A stretch of 64,000 nt of DNA from Bacillus sp. FJAT-42315 (GTDB taxonomy: Bacteria > Bacillota > Bacilli > Bacillales > Domibacillaceae), in NCBI RefSeq assembly GCF_002797375.1, contig NZ_KZ454941.1, forward strand, positions 2,696,984-2,760,983. The letters run 5' to 3'. Made by a program: the position numbers and the translations under genes. This document shows, piece by piece, positions 8,919-18,102 of the stretch (its first letter is position 1; each line of letters opens with the position of its first letter). The notes beneath the pieces are model-generated. The model worked only from the letters and a program-made list of their open reading frames with translations, ran no database searches and was not told where the DNA came from.

Positions 8919-9482
8919 TTAAATGAGAAGGAAGCCGATTAAAAAGCTAGTGAATACCACAATGGACAAAACAATCAGATTGACTTTAATCATCCGCTTA
9001 GTGTGGCCTTCCCATTTACTTACGGGGCGTTGATCCACTTTTCGGACTTGAATGGCATGCATAATATTGAAGAAGAATATAGCAAAAAGGTAGATAATAA
9101 TCATGATAGGAACACTTTGACTAAATGCCATTTTTATATCTGTCCCGAAAGTGAGAAAAGCATTCAAAAGAAACAGACACCCTATTAACAATTGAGACAC
9201 CCCTTGATACCGTTGCTGTTTCCTCCATTCTTCTCCCATCTTTCCCTTCTCATATTCAATCAAGCGCCGCATTTTCTTTGACACAAAATACAAAGATGGA
9301 ACTCGTTTTAAAACAACCACTCCCCCTTCAAAAAACATAAAGCCTGCAAGCAACAGAAAAAAAGTGGATTGCTTCATTCCAGAAGTGCCGAATAAAAAAA
9401 GGATGACTAAATAAACAGACATAAGGACATTTAATAAAATTAATTGAAACATTCGTAATTGGATTAAATCTTCTTTTTTCAT
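8919..9482 (-). CDS. Hypothetical multi-pass membrane protein
   Basis: 187 residues from the ATG behind GGAGGGAGAG. Hydrophobic segments lie at about 10-30, 38-56, 95-112, 122-142 and 165-185, with a charged loop between the second and third (RRLIEYEKGKMGEEWRKQQR). I recognise no family. It stands alone between ppiB and the diguanylate cyclase, which it faces divergently. Confidence 0.6.
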   Translation of the reverse strand: MKKEDLIQLRMFQLILLNVLMSVYLVILFLFGTSGMKQSTFFLLLAGFMFFEGGVVVLKRVPSLYFVSKKMRRLIEYEKGKMGEEWRKQQRYQGVSQLLIGCLFLLNAFLTFGTDIKMAFSQSVPIMIIIYLFAIFFFNIMHAIQVRKVDQRPVSKWEGHTKRMIKVNLIVLSIVVFTSFLIGFLLI

Positions 9483-9686
9483 TTTCTCTCCCTCCTCTCC
9501 TTCCACCTTACTACAAATGGTCAAAAATGGATATAATTCAACAACCACTTCTCGAACAACCAAATAAAAGTTTCTACTTATCTACTAATTTAATATATAA
9601 TAGAAATAAATTTAGATATTTACTCACTGTTTTTTTACATTTTTATCTAAAAAAATACTTTCCAAAGGAAGCCATTATATAAGCTT

Positions 9687-11255
9687 ATGAATATTTCTTT
9701 AAGACATTTATTTCTGTTCATTGCCCTAATTTCGATTATTTTCACCTTGACTAGTGGTGTAGTAGCAAGTTACCAAATGTCTCAAAATACTTTAATAAAG
9801 CAGACGTTAGAAACAAATCAAGTATATGCTCAGAAGTTAGCCAACTCGACCGATGTATTTTTACAATCAACCTTACAAACATTAGCAACTAGTGCTGAAG
9901 AACTAGCCCCTTATATGAAGGAGAATAATGAACCGTATCTTTCAAAAGAGGCCAACCGCTTAAAAAATCAAACAGATACATTTAATGCGGTGCTCATTTT
10001 AGATCATACGGGAAAGGTTCTCGTAAATGCGCCAGAAACAGTAGATTTAGTTGATCGACCACTTAGCTCTTCTGGAGGAAAACAAGCGTTAAAATTGAAA
10101 AAACCGCTCATTTCTAAACCGTACATCTCTTTAACGAATAAACTAGTGATTTTTATTTCTTATCCTATTTTTGATAAAAATGGTCAGTATCTTGGGTTAG
10201 TCGGGGGATCTCTTTATTTAAAAGAAATGAATATTCTTTATGAGTTTTTAGGGGAACATTTTTATAAAGATGGATCGTATGTATATGTTGTAGACGAAGA
10301 TGGGCAAATTATTTACCATCCAGAACAAGAACGAATCGGAGATATAGCAACTGACAACCCTGTCGTTAAACGGGTAATCTTAGGCCTAAGTGGCTCACAA
10401 CGCCTTGTCAATACGAAAGGTAAAGATATGTTAGCAGGCTATGCTTATATTCCAACCGCTAAATGGGGGACTGTCGCTCAACAACCGACGAATATCGCTC
10501 TCGCTCCATCTAAAGAGATGGTGAAGGAAATGCTCTTTACATCGTTGCCGCTGATCTTAGTGTCCATCCTATTTATTTGGTTCCTTTCCAAGCGAATTTC
10601 TAAACCGTTACAACAGCTTGCTTATCATGCGGAGCATAGTACAGAACAAAACCAAGAACAAAGTATTAAAAATATTCATACGTGGTACTATGAAGCGATT
10701 CAGCTAAAAAAAGCATTGGTATTTAGTTTTTCCGCTTTACATGACAAAGTGAATGACTTCATGTATCAATCAACAACTGATCCGTTAACGAAGCTTTATA
10801 ATCGCCGAACGCTGAATACGTATATGAGTGAATGGATAGAGCAGCAGCAATCGTTTTCACTCCTTCTTATAGACATTGATCATTTTAAGCAAGTGAATGA
10901 TACTTACGGACACACGGTTGGAGATGAAGTTCTGCTGTTTTTAGCACAACAAATGCAGGAAATTGCCAGAGTAGACGATATTTGCTGTCGTTACGGAGGA
11001 GAAGAATTTGTTCTCCTGCTGCCCAAAACAAATGAAGAAGAAGCTTATCAACTAGCCGAAAAGCTTCGAAATACAATTGAAAACACAGTCAGTCCTTGTG
11101 GAAAAAACTTGACCATCTCTATAGGAGTTTCTACTTTTCCTCATCACGCAAAGACAGTTGAAACATTGTTTAATCAAGCTGATGAATGCTTATACTTAGC
11201 AAAAAACTTAGGAAGAAATCAAACGGTCACTTATAAGCAACTGTGTCAGGTCTAA
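9687..11255 (+). CDS. Membrane diguanylate cyclase with Cache-type sensor domain
   Basis: 522 residues. A transmembrane helix (about 8-28), an extracellular double-Cache-like sensor (about 35-275, with VLILDHTGKVLVNAPE and VVDEDGQIIYHPE), a second helix (about 282-303), then a GGDEF domain from about 365. The active-site loop is GGEEF at 437-441, with the metal-binding LIDIDHFKQVNDTYGH upstream, so the cyclase should be active. RVDD five residues before GGEEF is an intact inhibitory site, so product inhibition is expected. It makes c-di-GMP, which a riboswitch at 41.3 kb can sense. The ribosome site is weak: AAGGAAG lies about 16 nt from the ATG. Confidence 0.93.
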   Translation: MNISLRHLFLFIALISIIFTLTSGVVASYQMSQNTLIKQTLETNQVYAQKLANSTDVFLQSTLQTLATSAEELAPYMKENNEPYLSKEANRLKNQTDTFNAVLILDHTGKVLVNAPETVDLVDRPLSSSGGKQALKLKKPLISKPYISLTNKLVIFISYPIFDKNGQYLGLVGGSLYLKEMNILYEFLGEHFYKDGSYVYVVDEDGQIIYHPEQERIGDIATDNPVVKRVILGLSGSQRLVNTKGKDMLAGYAYIPTAKWGTVAQQPTNIALAPSKEMVKEMLFTSLPLILVSILFIWFLSKRISKPLQQLAYHAEHSTEQNQEQSIKNIHTWYYEAIQLKKALVFSFSALHDKVNDFMYQSTTDPLTKLYNRRTLNTYMSEWIEQQQSFSLLLIDIDHFKQVNDTYGHTVGDEVLLFLAQQMQEIARVDDICCRYGGEEFVLLLPKTNEEEAYQLAEKLRNTIENTVSPCGKNLTISIGVSTFPHHAKTVETLFNQADECLYLAKNLGRNQTVTYKQLCQV

Positions 11256-11263
11256 ATAGCTCT

Positions 11264-11316
11264 AAAAGGGTGACTGTAACAGCAATCATTTCTTCTGCTG
11301 TCGAGTCACCCTTTTT
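11264..11316. terminator. Intrinsic terminator between convergent genes
   Basis: Outer arms AAAAGGGTGACT and AGTCACCCTTTTT, plus an inner ACAGCA/TGCTGT pairing, give a long stem followed by T's on the plus strand. It ends the cyclase gene and may serve the gene at 11330. Confidence 0.8.
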
Positions 11317-11329
11317 CTTGAAAATAGAA

Positions 11330-12517
11330 TTATGTTCTATTAGTCAACGCTTGCTCAAGGTCTTGCCAAATATCTTGTTTCGCTTCAAGACCGACAGACA
11401 GACGGATGAGTTGGTCGGTAATGCCCATTTGTTCTCGAATTTCTTTCGGTATACTAGAATGTGTCATCGTCGCCGGGTGCTGAATTAGCGTTTCTGTATC
11501 TCCTAAGCTGACAGCAATTTTAATAAGCGATAGCTTGTTTAGTACAGCTTGAGCTTCTTCTTTGCTACCATCAATTTCAAATGAAATTAACCCTCCGCCG
11601 GCTTTCATTTGTTTGTTCATAATCGCGTAGTCTTTGCTTTCTGCGTCCCCTGGATAGAACACTCTTTTCACGAAGGAGTGTTGCTTTAATTGTTCAGCAA
11701 TATAGGCTGCGTTTTCACAATGACGATCCATTCGAACAGGCAATGTTTTCATTCCTCTTAACAATAGCCAAGCATCAAATGGAGAAATTACTCCACCAAT
11801 ATCTTTTAATGTCGTCATCGCCACTTGCTGTATAAACGCTTGTTTCCCAGCGGCCAGACCCGCAATGACATCGCCATGACCACCAATAAATTTCGTTGCA
11901 CTATGAAGCACGACGTCACATCCAGATTGTAGCGGCTGTTGTAAGTAAGGAGAGGAAAAAGTGTTATCAACGACCACTGGAATATCCTTTTCCTGCGCTA
12001 CTTTCGCCACCATCTCTAAATCAATCAACTTCATCGTAGGGTTAATTGGCGTTTCGATGTAAATACAAGCTGTTTCAGTTCGAATTAGTTGGCGAATTTG
12101 TTCCTCTGTGTCCATCTCACAAAAATCATGAGCAATCGCATATTTCTCTTTCATCAACTCCAACAAACCAAATGTGCAACCGTAAATACCTTGCGAACAT
12201 ATAATATGGTCTCCCGCTTTTGTTAAGGAAAATAAAATTGCCGACACAGCTGCCATCCCTGAACCAAAAGCAAGCCCCGCTTCCGCTCCTTCAAGCTCTG
12301 CAATCCGCTCCTCTAACGCTCGTACGGTCGGGTTACCTAGTCTTGAATAAATATATCCTTCTTCTTCACCCGCAAACCGCTTCTCCCCTTGCTCCGCGCT
12401 ATCAAAAGTAAAAGTAGAGGTTTGAAAAATCGGTGTCGACAAACTACCTAAATGCTCCTTGGCATCATAGCCCACATGAATAATCGAAGTTTCCATATTT
12501 TTATATCTTTTGTTCAT
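11330..12517 (-). CDS. megL: Methionine gamma-lyase (Cys/Met metabolism PLP enzyme)
   Basis: 395 residues from the ATG behind GAAGGGGCG; an in-frame ATG 30 bases earlier (12547) is less well placed. The fold-type I PLP features are present: YSRLGNPTV, the FGSGMAA phosphate-binding turn, VVDNTFSSPYLQQPL and the Schiff-base lysine in HSATKFIGGHGDV. The sequence pattern matches Bacillus methionine gamma-lyases, which release methanethiol, ammonia and 2-oxobutyrate. Cystathionine gamma-lyase or synthase activity cannot be excluded without more residues compared. No S-box riboswitch is visible upstream. Confidence 0.8.
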   Translation of the reverse strand: MNKRYKNMETSIIHVGYDAKEHLGSLSTPIFQTSTFTFDSAEQGEKRFAGEEEGYIYSRLGNPTVRALEERIAELEGAEAGLAFGSGMAAVSAILFSLTKAGDHIICSQGIYGCTFGLLELMKEKYAIAHDFCEMDTEEQIRQLIRTETACIYIETPINPTMKLIDLEMVAKVAQEKDIPVVVDNTFSSPYLQQPLQSGCDVVLHSATKFIGGHGDVIAGLAAGKQAFIQQVAMTTLKDIGGVISPFDAWLLLRGMKTLPVRMDRHCENAAYIAEQLKQHSFVKRVFYPGDAESKDYAIMNKQMKAGGGLISFEIDGSKEEAQAVLNKLSLIKIAVSLGDTETLIQHPATMTHSSIPKEIREQMGITDQLIRLSVGLEAKQDIWQDLEQALTNRT

Positions 12518-12595
12518 TGTATTTCGCCCCTTCACCAAGTTGTTCATCTTTTCTAAATTATCTTACTATTGATAGTATATCGCAAAAATAAACAG

Positions 12596-12654
12596 AACGC
12601 TCTTATTGATCATATAAAAAGGAGTGCCGTTTTTATATGATCAATAAGAGCGTT
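12596..12654. repeat. Perfect 25-bp inverted repeat with 9-nt loop
   Basis: Arms 12596-12620 and 12630-12654 are perfect complements, starting AACGCTCTTATTGATC, around a GGAGTGCCG loop. It is far longer than the other terminators here and no clear T-run follows it. It abuts a decayed gene fragment, which suggests a small mobile-element or recombination scar, but a terminator for megL-side antisense transcription is possible. Confidence 0.7.
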
Positions 12655-12795
12655 GCACATGTATATAATTTATGAGAAGACGGTCAAGTTATGATGCCTC
12701 TTCAAGAAACATTCTGGAGTCCATTATACGGACAAGTAACAGATAAATTCGGGATAACTTGGCAAGTTTCAACGCAAGCTACTAACGATAAATAA
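12655..12795 (+). pseudogene. C-terminal remnant of a VOC/PhnB-like protein
   Basis: One frame reads HVYNL, a TGA stop (12673-12675), then EDGQVMMPLQETFWSPLYG and VTDKFGITWQVS before a TAA at 12793. This is the familiar C-terminal motif of PhnB/YjdN-type vicinal-oxygen-chelate proteins (MPL..TFWG..YG...DKFG..W). The N-terminal 100 or so residues are absent and the homology stops at the edge of the 25-bp inverted repeat. There is an ATG at 12691 but no ribosome site, so expression is unlikely. Confidence 0.75.
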
Positions 12796-12820
12796 TTTAA
12801 TCATCAAATCTCCATAAAAA

Positions 12821-12859
12821 ACACGATCCTTTTATCAAAAATAGATAAAAGGATCGTGT
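12821..12859 (-). terminator. Intrinsic terminator of the pncB operon
   Basis: Perfect 16-bp arms ACACGATCCTTTTATC and its complement around 7 nt, followed on the minus strand by TTTTTT. Confidence 0.88.
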
Positions 12860-12888
12860 GAAAAATAATAGTTAATTTTATTATTAAT

Positions 12889-14355
12889 TTATACATCCAT
12901 CTTTTTTACTTTTTTCCAAACTTCCTCAATATTCTTCATTTTATTATCCCAGCAAGCTTGACTTAAATCGACGGGATATTCTTCCGGGTTTAAAGAACGC
13001 TTATATTCTTTCCATAAAAGCTGTAAGTTTTCTTTCGCATATTGTTGAATCTCTTTAATTTCCGGCAACTGATAAACAAGCTCTCCATCAACAAAGATTT
13101 GTTCATGAAGCTCTTTCGCTTCAAAATTGGTCACAAATTTAGAGATGAACGTATGGACAGGGTGAAACATTTTCAGACGCTTTTCTTCTTGCGGGCTCTC
13201 ATCTTGCATCGCAATGTAGTCACCCTCAGCTTTTCCGTTCGCTTTATTAATGATACGATACACTCGCTTCAAGCCAGGAGTGGTTACCTTTTCTGGATTG
13301 CCAGAAATTTTGATCGTATCCTCCATCTCTCCTTGTTCGTTTTCAATCGATACCAGTTTATATACAGCCCCTAAAGCCGCTTGATCAAAGGCAGTAATCA
13401 GCTTCGTTCCGATTCCCCAGCTATCGATTTGTGCCCCTTCTGCCTTTAAGTTCATAATCGTATACTCATCAAGATCATTCGAGGCAATAATTTTCGCTTG
13501 AGGGAATCCTGCGTCATCTAGCATTTTTCTCGCTTTTTTTGATAAATAGGCTAAATCTCCACTATCTAAACGAATACCGATGAAGTTGATACGATTTCCC
13601 AGCTCTTTTGCCACTTTAATCGCGGTCGGCACTCCTGATTTCAACGTATCATATGTATCCACTAAAAAGACGCAATTTTTATGGCGTTCAGCATACTTAT
13701 GAAAAGCGATATATTCATCTTTATACGTTTGAACAAGAGCGTGGGCATGTGTGCCTGAGACCGGAATGCCAAATAGTTTCCCAGCTCTAACATTGCTTGT
13801 TCCTTCAAAACCGCCGATAAAAGCAGCTCGCGTTCCCCAAATGGCCGCGTCCATTTCCTGTGCACGACGACTTCCAAATTCCATCGCTGCTTCTTCGCCA
13901 ACGACTTGTTTGATTCTTGAGGCTTTCGTCGCAATGAGTGTTTGGTAATTCACAATGTTTAACAAGGCTGTTTCAATAATTTGCGCCTCAGCAAGGGAAG
14001 CTTCTACCCGAAGAATCGGTTCGTTTCCAAATACAAGCTCTCCTTCTTTCATAGAATAGATTGTGCCAGTGAACCTCATCTGTTGCAAGTAGGCGAGAAA
14101 ATCTTCCTCGTAACCAACCTCTTTGCGTAAATAGTCAATGTCACTATCAGTGAACTTAAAATTTTGCAAGTAGGCCACGATTCGTTCTAACCCGGCAAAA
14201 ACGGCATAGCCGTTCCCAAATGGAAGCTTTCTGAAATACAATTCAAATACCGCTTTTTTGTCGTGAATGCCATCGTTCCAATACGTTTCTGCCATATTAA
14301 TTTGATATAAGTCTGTATGTAATGCTAGCCCATCATCTTGGTATCTTTTACTCAT
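12889..14355 (-). CDS. pncB: Nicotinate phosphoribosyltransferase
   Basis: 488 residues from the ATG behind TTGGAGGGTAT; the in-frame upstream ATG at 14421 lies inside the neighbouring gene. Motifs include LHTDLYQINMAETYW, FGSRRAQ, VSGTHAHA and IRLDSGDLA, all typical of the Bacillus YueK/PncB type. It joins nicotinate to PRPP to make nicotinate mononucleotide, the salvage entry to NAD. It lies 31 bases after a Nudix gene and shares its terminator, so the two form an operon of NAD metabolism. Confidence 0.93.
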   Translation of the reverse strand: MSKRYQDDGLALHTDLYQINMAETYWNDGIHDKKAVFELYFRKLPFGNGYAVFAGLERIVAYLQNFKFTDSDIDYLRKEVGYEEDFLAYLQQMRFTGTIYSMKEGELVFGNEPILRVEASLAEAQIIETALLNIVNYQTLIATKASRIKQVVGEEAAMEFGSRRAQEMDAAIWGTRAAFIGGFEGTSNVRAGKLFGIPVSGTHAHALVQTYKDEYIAFHKYAERHKNCVFLVDTYDTLKSGVPTAIKVAKELGNRINFIGIRLDSGDLAYLSKKARKMLDDAGFPQAKIIASNDLDEYTIMNLKAEGAQIDSWGIGTKLITAFDQAALGAVYKLVSIENEQGEMEDTIKISGNPEKVTTPGLKRVYRIINKANGKAEGDYIAMQDESPQEEKRLKMFHPVHTFISKFVTNFEAKELHEQIFVDGELVYQLPEIKEIQQYAKENLQLLWKEYKRSLNPEEYPVDLSQACWDNKMKNIEEVWKKVKKMDV

Positions 14356-14386
14356 ATTTATACCCTCCAAATTTAAATCGTTCCTT

Positions 14387-15184
14387 TTATTTATAAATAC
14401 TTTTAACTGGTACATGTTCATTAAAGCGATAGAGCTTTGTTTTATACTTCGAATTTCTTTGCGTCGTCTTTGGTTGACCGTTTTCTAATGTGACAAGTTC
14501 AAGAAACGGAAGGCTCGGTGCTTTCCGCCAAAAAAACGGTTCCGATTTTACGACTTCATCGACGATTTCTTCTGATACACTCAAAATCACATTTCGCAAT
14601 TCTGACAGTGTAAACTCTTGCGGAAGAAATTCTTTTGCCAGCGTCGTTTGTAGCATATCTACTTGAATCATTCGTAGGGCATCTTCAACGATCGCTTTAT
14701 GATCAAAAGCGAGCGGTAATTCCAGCGCTTCTTGAACGTGAAATAATTGAACATCTACTGCATCATCACCGGCTTTTCTCTCAGCAAGCAAATGCTCTGG
14801 CACGACCGCATAATGAGCATTCGTAATCATCCATCCTCTAGGATCTCTTCCCTCTTTATCATAAACTCCGTAATGCTTCAAATGAATACCACGAATACCG
14901 GTCTCTTCTTCTAACTCTCTCAGCGCCGCATCGAAGGCTGTTTCGTGAGGTCCGACAAAACCTCCTGGAAGCGCCCACTTGCCTCCTTCTATATTCGGGT
15001 GGCCTTCCGCATTTTCCACCGCTCGTTTAATTAACAAAATGCTTAGTGAACGTCCTAACTCTACCTTTTCATTTCGAGTAATCGTAAAAATCACAATATC
15101 ACTCGTATACCCATCAGGCGTACGATACTTTTTTATATCATATGCCTCTAGTGCCTCTTGATCACTGATGAACTCTTTTGACAA
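14387..15184 (-). CDS. Nudix hydrolase with C-terminal NrtR-like winged-helix domain
   Basis: 265 residues if translation starts at the TTG behind GAGGTGG; the TTG at 15199 would overlap this ribosome site. The Nudix box is complete (G-x5-E-x7-RELEEETG, about residues 80-105), so ADP-ribose pyrophosphatase activity is plausible. The C-terminal 100 residues (EFTLSELRNVILSVSEEI, then FWRKAPSLPF) resemble the DNA-binding domain of NrtR regulators of NAD synthesis. Being first in an operon with pncB supports an NAD role. Whether it is enzyme, repressor or both is not decided by the sequence. Confidence 0.8.
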   Translation of the reverse strand: MSKEFISDQEALEAYDIKKYRTPDGYTSDIVIFTITRNEKVELGRSLSILLIKRAVENAEGHPNIEGGKWALPGGFVGPHETAFDAALRELEEETGIRGIHLKHYGVYDKEGRDPRGWMITNAHYAVVPEHLLAERKAGDDAVDVQLFHVQEALELPLAFDHKAIVEDALRMIQVDMLQTTLAKEFLPQEFTLSELRNVILSVSEEIVDEVVKSEPFFWRKAPSLPFLELVTLENGQPKTTQRNSKYKTKLYRFNEHVPVKSIYK

Positions 15185-15217
15185 AACAATCCACCTCAAT
15201 ACTTTCCCTCTAAATAA

Positions 15218-15238
15218 TGATTAACGATTAGTTAATCA
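15218..15238. promoter_or_regulatory. Candidate operator of the Nudix-pncB operon
   Basis: TGATTAAC, 5 nt, GTTAATCA: perfect 8-bp arms about 34 bp before the Nudix start. An NrtR-like protein is the first gene product, so autoregulation is the simplest reading. The motif itself is not matched to a known box. Confidence 0.5.
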
Positions 15239-15302
15239 AAAAATACTATATATACATTAAAAAAGCAAGTTTTGTTTTAATTTTCTGTTTTTTATACAAT
15301 TA

Positions 15303-15341
15303 AAAAATCCACAGAACTTTTCATACGTTCTGTGGATTTTT
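15303..15341 (-). terminator. Intrinsic terminator after the YerD-like gene
   Basis: Perfect 15-bp arms AAAAATCCACAGAAC and its complement around 9 nt, with T's following on the minus strand. It is symmetric, so it could act both ways. Confidence 0.85.
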
Positions 15342-15361
15342 CAGCTAGGATTAATTGTCTC

Positions 15362-16972
15362 TTATCCTACAAAAGAATGCTCTTTTGTTCGTTCGGACGT
15401 TTCATCCTGTGCAATTTTTTGTAGTGATGTCACACGCCCATAAGCATCTTTGAAAACGATATGTTCTTTAGAGAACTGTGTTGGGTTATCGATTCCTGTA
15501 GCTGCAGAAATATTGTACAATCCTTTTCTCATAGCGATCACATAGTTAGCGACACGATACTTTTTCTCGTCAATAACGAGCGCTCGTTGTAATTCTGGAT
15601 CTGTCGTTGCCACACCTACTGGACATTTATTCGTATGACAATGCTGAGCATTAATGCAACCGACAGCAAACATAAACCCACGCGCAATACTTACTAAATC
15701 CGCTCCCATCCCTAAAGCGACAGCTACACGATCCGGTGTAAACAGCTTGCCTGAAGCAAAGATCTTCACTTGATCGCGCACACCATGTTGACGCAATGCT
15801 TTATCTAGTAAAGAAAGAGCACTCTTAATCGGTAAACCAACGCTATCAGCTAATTCTTGGTAGGTAGCACCTGTACCACCTTCCCCACCATCAACGGTGA
15901 TAAAGTCAGGGCTTTTTCCTGTTTCCTTCATATATCTGGCTAATTCTTCTACCTCATCATAGGCACCGACAACGATTTTAATTCCTACTGGCTTCCCGCC
16001 TACTTGCTGCATTTCCTCAACAAATTCAAACATAGATGGCAAGTCATTAAATTGATTGAAGCGGTTTGGACTATCAACAGTTTTATATGGTTCAACCCCG
16101 CGGATTTCAGCAATATTCGACGATACTTTTGACCCATCAATATGACCACCACGAATTTTCGCTCCTTGGCCCAATTTTAATTCGAACGCTTTAATTTGTT
16201 CAATTGTGCTTTTTTCCTTAAATTTTTCCCAAGAAAAATTCCCCTCTGTGTCACGCACTCCGAAAAGGCCAGGACCAATTTGCATAATAATATCGGTATT
16301 TCCTTGTAAATGATAAGGAGAAACTCCACCTTCTCCAGTATTCATCCACGTTCCTTGTGCAAGTCCTAATCCTTCAGATAAAGCTGTAATCGCATTCTCA
16401 CCAAGGGCACCATAACTCATTCCACTCATGCCAATTTGTCCACGAACGAAAAAAGGCTGCCTTCTTTTTGGTCCGATAATAATCGTATCTTCTTCTTTTA
16501 ATAACCATGGATCAGCTGACACTTCTTCCGCGTGCTCTTTACGGTTAATAACACTCTGTTTATCAATAATATATTTCTTTGTTGAAACCGCTTCCTCATT
16601 ATCAACAGCTAACTCTGCTTTTTGCTTAGGAAACATCGCATTTCGAATATAGTAACCTTCTTTATCAAAGTCACGTTTAGATCCAAATGGAATCACGTAC
16701 TCTAAATATTTAGATGGCAATACAACATTTAGGAAATCCACACGCGAGTACGGTTTACTTTCAGTATCATTATCAAAGAAATATTGCCGGAATTCCGGCC
16801 CAATAATTTCAAATAAATAACGCGCTTTCCCTAAAACCGGGAAATTACGTAAAATAGCATGTTGTTTTTGCTTATGATCAGATCTCCATAAATAAGCAAA
16901 GATAACTAATGGCACAATGATCGCCAATAAAATGATTGATACAATAATGAGAAAAATTCCTTCTACAGACAT
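15362..16972 (-). CDS. yerD: FMN-binding glutamate synthase-like protein, YerD type
   Basis: 536 residues. An N-terminal transmembrane helix (about 5-29) precedes a region of about 110 residues and then the FMN-binding barrel of glutamate synthases, with GMSGMSYGALGENA, TGEGGVSPYH, VDGGEGGTGATY and a cysteine set at CINAQHCHTNKCPVGVA that would bind a 3Fe-4S cluster. It lacks the glutamine amidotransferase domain and the C-terminal beta-helix of GltB. The natural reaction of the YerD family is not established. It is a single gene, far from the true gltBD genes at 52-58 kb. Confidence 0.85.
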   Translation of the reverse strand: MSVEGIFLIIVSIILLAIIVPLVIFAYLWRSDHKQKQHAILRNFPVLGKARYLFEIIGPEFRQYFFDNDTESKPYSRVDFLNVVLPSKYLEYVIPFGSKRDFDKEGYYIRNAMFPKQKAELAVDNEEAVSTKKYIIDKQSVINRKEHAEEVSADPWLLKEEDTIIIGPKRRQPFFVRGQIGMSGMSYGALGENAITALSEGLGLAQGTWMNTGEGGVSPYHLQGNTDIIMQIGPGLFGVRDTEGNFSWEKFKEKSTIEQIKAFELKLGQGAKIRGGHIDGSKVSSNIAEIRGVEPYKTVDSPNRFNQFNDLPSMFEFVEEMQQVGGKPVGIKIVVGAYDEVEELARYMKETGKSPDFITVDGGEGGTGATYQELADSVGLPIKSALSLLDKALRQHGVRDQVKIFASGKLFTPDRVAVALGMGADLVSIARGFMFAVGCINAQHCHTNKCPVGVATTDPELQRALVIDEKKYRVANYVIAMRKGLYNISAATGIDNPTQFSKEHIVFKDAYGRVTSLQKIAQDETSERTKEHSFVG

Positions 16973-17231
16973 ACTAAATGACTCCTCCTAATAGCTATCA
17001 ATAAAATGGTAGTAACCTTTCCACTTTATCTTTTCTCCCGTAATCGAACACCAACATTTGTTATATTATATAATTATGACAGTAATTGTTCTATTTATCG
17101 TCGATATAAAGCAGCTCCTTTATAAAATAATTAAGGCTGATTGAAAACGCTTTCATAAGGAAACCTATCTTCATTGTTAATTATATCAGAAAAATTTTTT
17201 ATGTACATTCCAAAAATGGTATTAAGCGCAT

Positions 17232-17265
17232 AAAAAAAGCCTCCTAGGTTACCAGTCCCAGGAGG
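17232..17265 (-). terminator. Intrinsic terminator of sodA
   Basis: On the minus strand CCTCCTGGG pairs with CCTAGGAGG (one wobble) and is followed by CTTTTTTTA. Confidence 0.75.
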
Positions 17266-17288
17266 TTATTATGGCATTCCAATTACCC

Positions 17289-17912
17289 TTATGCAATTTG
17301 ACGCTTAGCTTTTAAGTACAATTCATTCACTACATCCCAATTGACTGTGTTCCACCAATTGGCTACAAACTCTGGACGTCGATTTTGATATTTCAAATAG
17401 TAGGCATGCTCCCACACATCGACTACTAACAAAGGCGTCTTTCCTTCCATCAGCGGTGTATCCTGATTAGCCGTGCTCATCACAGACAGCTCTTCACCAT
17501 CCATCACTAACCAGCCATAACCACTGCCAAATCTTGATATCGCTGCTTGCGATAGCTTGTCCTGAAAGTTATCAAACGAGTTAAAATAATGATCAATCAC
17601 TTTAGCGATATCTCCATTGGGCTCACCGCCTCCATTTGGACTCATTAACGCCCAAAATAGACTATGACTATAATGACCTCCACCGTTGTTTCTAACAGCG
17701 GTTTGTATTTCTTTAGGAAGCTCTGATAGATGAGAAAGCAAATAGTCAAGAGATTTCTCTTGTAAATCTTCATATCCTTCCAACGCATGATTTAAATTGT
17801 TCACATACGTTGCATGATGCTTCCCGTGGTGAATTTCTAACGTTCGACCATCAATGAATGGTTCTAATTCATCATAATCATAGGGCAATTTCGGCAATAA
17901 AAAACTAGACAA
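17289..17912 (-). CDS. sodA: Superoxide dismutase, Mn/Fe type
   Basis: 207 residues, typical of the family. The four metal ligands sit in LEIHHGKHHATYVNNLN, HYSHSLFW and DVWEHAYYLKY. It dismutates superoxide to hydrogen peroxide and oxygen. The choice between manganese and iron is not settled by sequence alone, although Bacillus enzymes of this length usually use manganese. The FLLPKLPYDYDELEP start is normal and there is no export signal. It is a single-gene unit with its own terminator. Confidence 0.93.
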   Translation of the reverse strand: MSSFLLPKLPYDYDELEPFIDGRTLEIHHGKHHATYVNNLNHALEGYEDLQEKSLDYLLSHLSELPKEIQTAVRNNGGGHYSHSLFWALMSPNGGGEPNGDIAKVIDHYFNSFDNFQDKLSQAAISRFGSGYGWLVMDGEELSVMSTANQDTPLMEGKTPLLVVDVWEHAYYLKYQNRRPEFVANWWNTVNWDVVNELYLKAKRQIA

Positions 17913-18046
17913 TTCAGTCCCCTCCTCGCAATAAAAGTTTGCTTAGGTAAAAATAATTTACCATATGCAAAATTTATCGTAAATAAATAAAAATGTCAAC
18001 TACTTTTCTCCATTTTGAATGAAAACAGAGGACAAGCACCTGTCAT

Positions 18047-18072
18047 ACCTTCACCCTTTTTTGCATAAATTA
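18047..18072 (+). promoter_or_regulatory. Candidate SigK promoter of the spore cluster
   Basis: CATAAATTA (18064-18072) fits the SigK -10 pattern CATANNNTA, with ACC (18047-18049) 14 nt upstream as a weak -35. SigK drives late mother-cell genes, including gerP in known Bacillus. Inferred from motif and gene content. Confidence 0.45.
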
Positions 18073-18102
18073 GTGACAATCAGGATATGGAGGGGAGCGA
18101 TT

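Noticed and set aside
9611-9651. TTTAGATA and TATCTAAA arms before the diguanylate cyclase gene
   Set aside because: Eight-base AT-rich arms 25 nt apart are expected by chance in such an AT-rich stretch.
12548-12595. Possible S-box or T-box leader for methionine gamma-lyase
   Set aside because: The region is too short and lacks the conserved blocks of either RNA.
18033-18060. GCACCTGTCAT resembling the 30-nt 3'-UTR element
   Set aside because: Only the CCTGTCA core matches; the rest differs, it is not after a stop codon, and it lies in the promoter area of the spore cluster.
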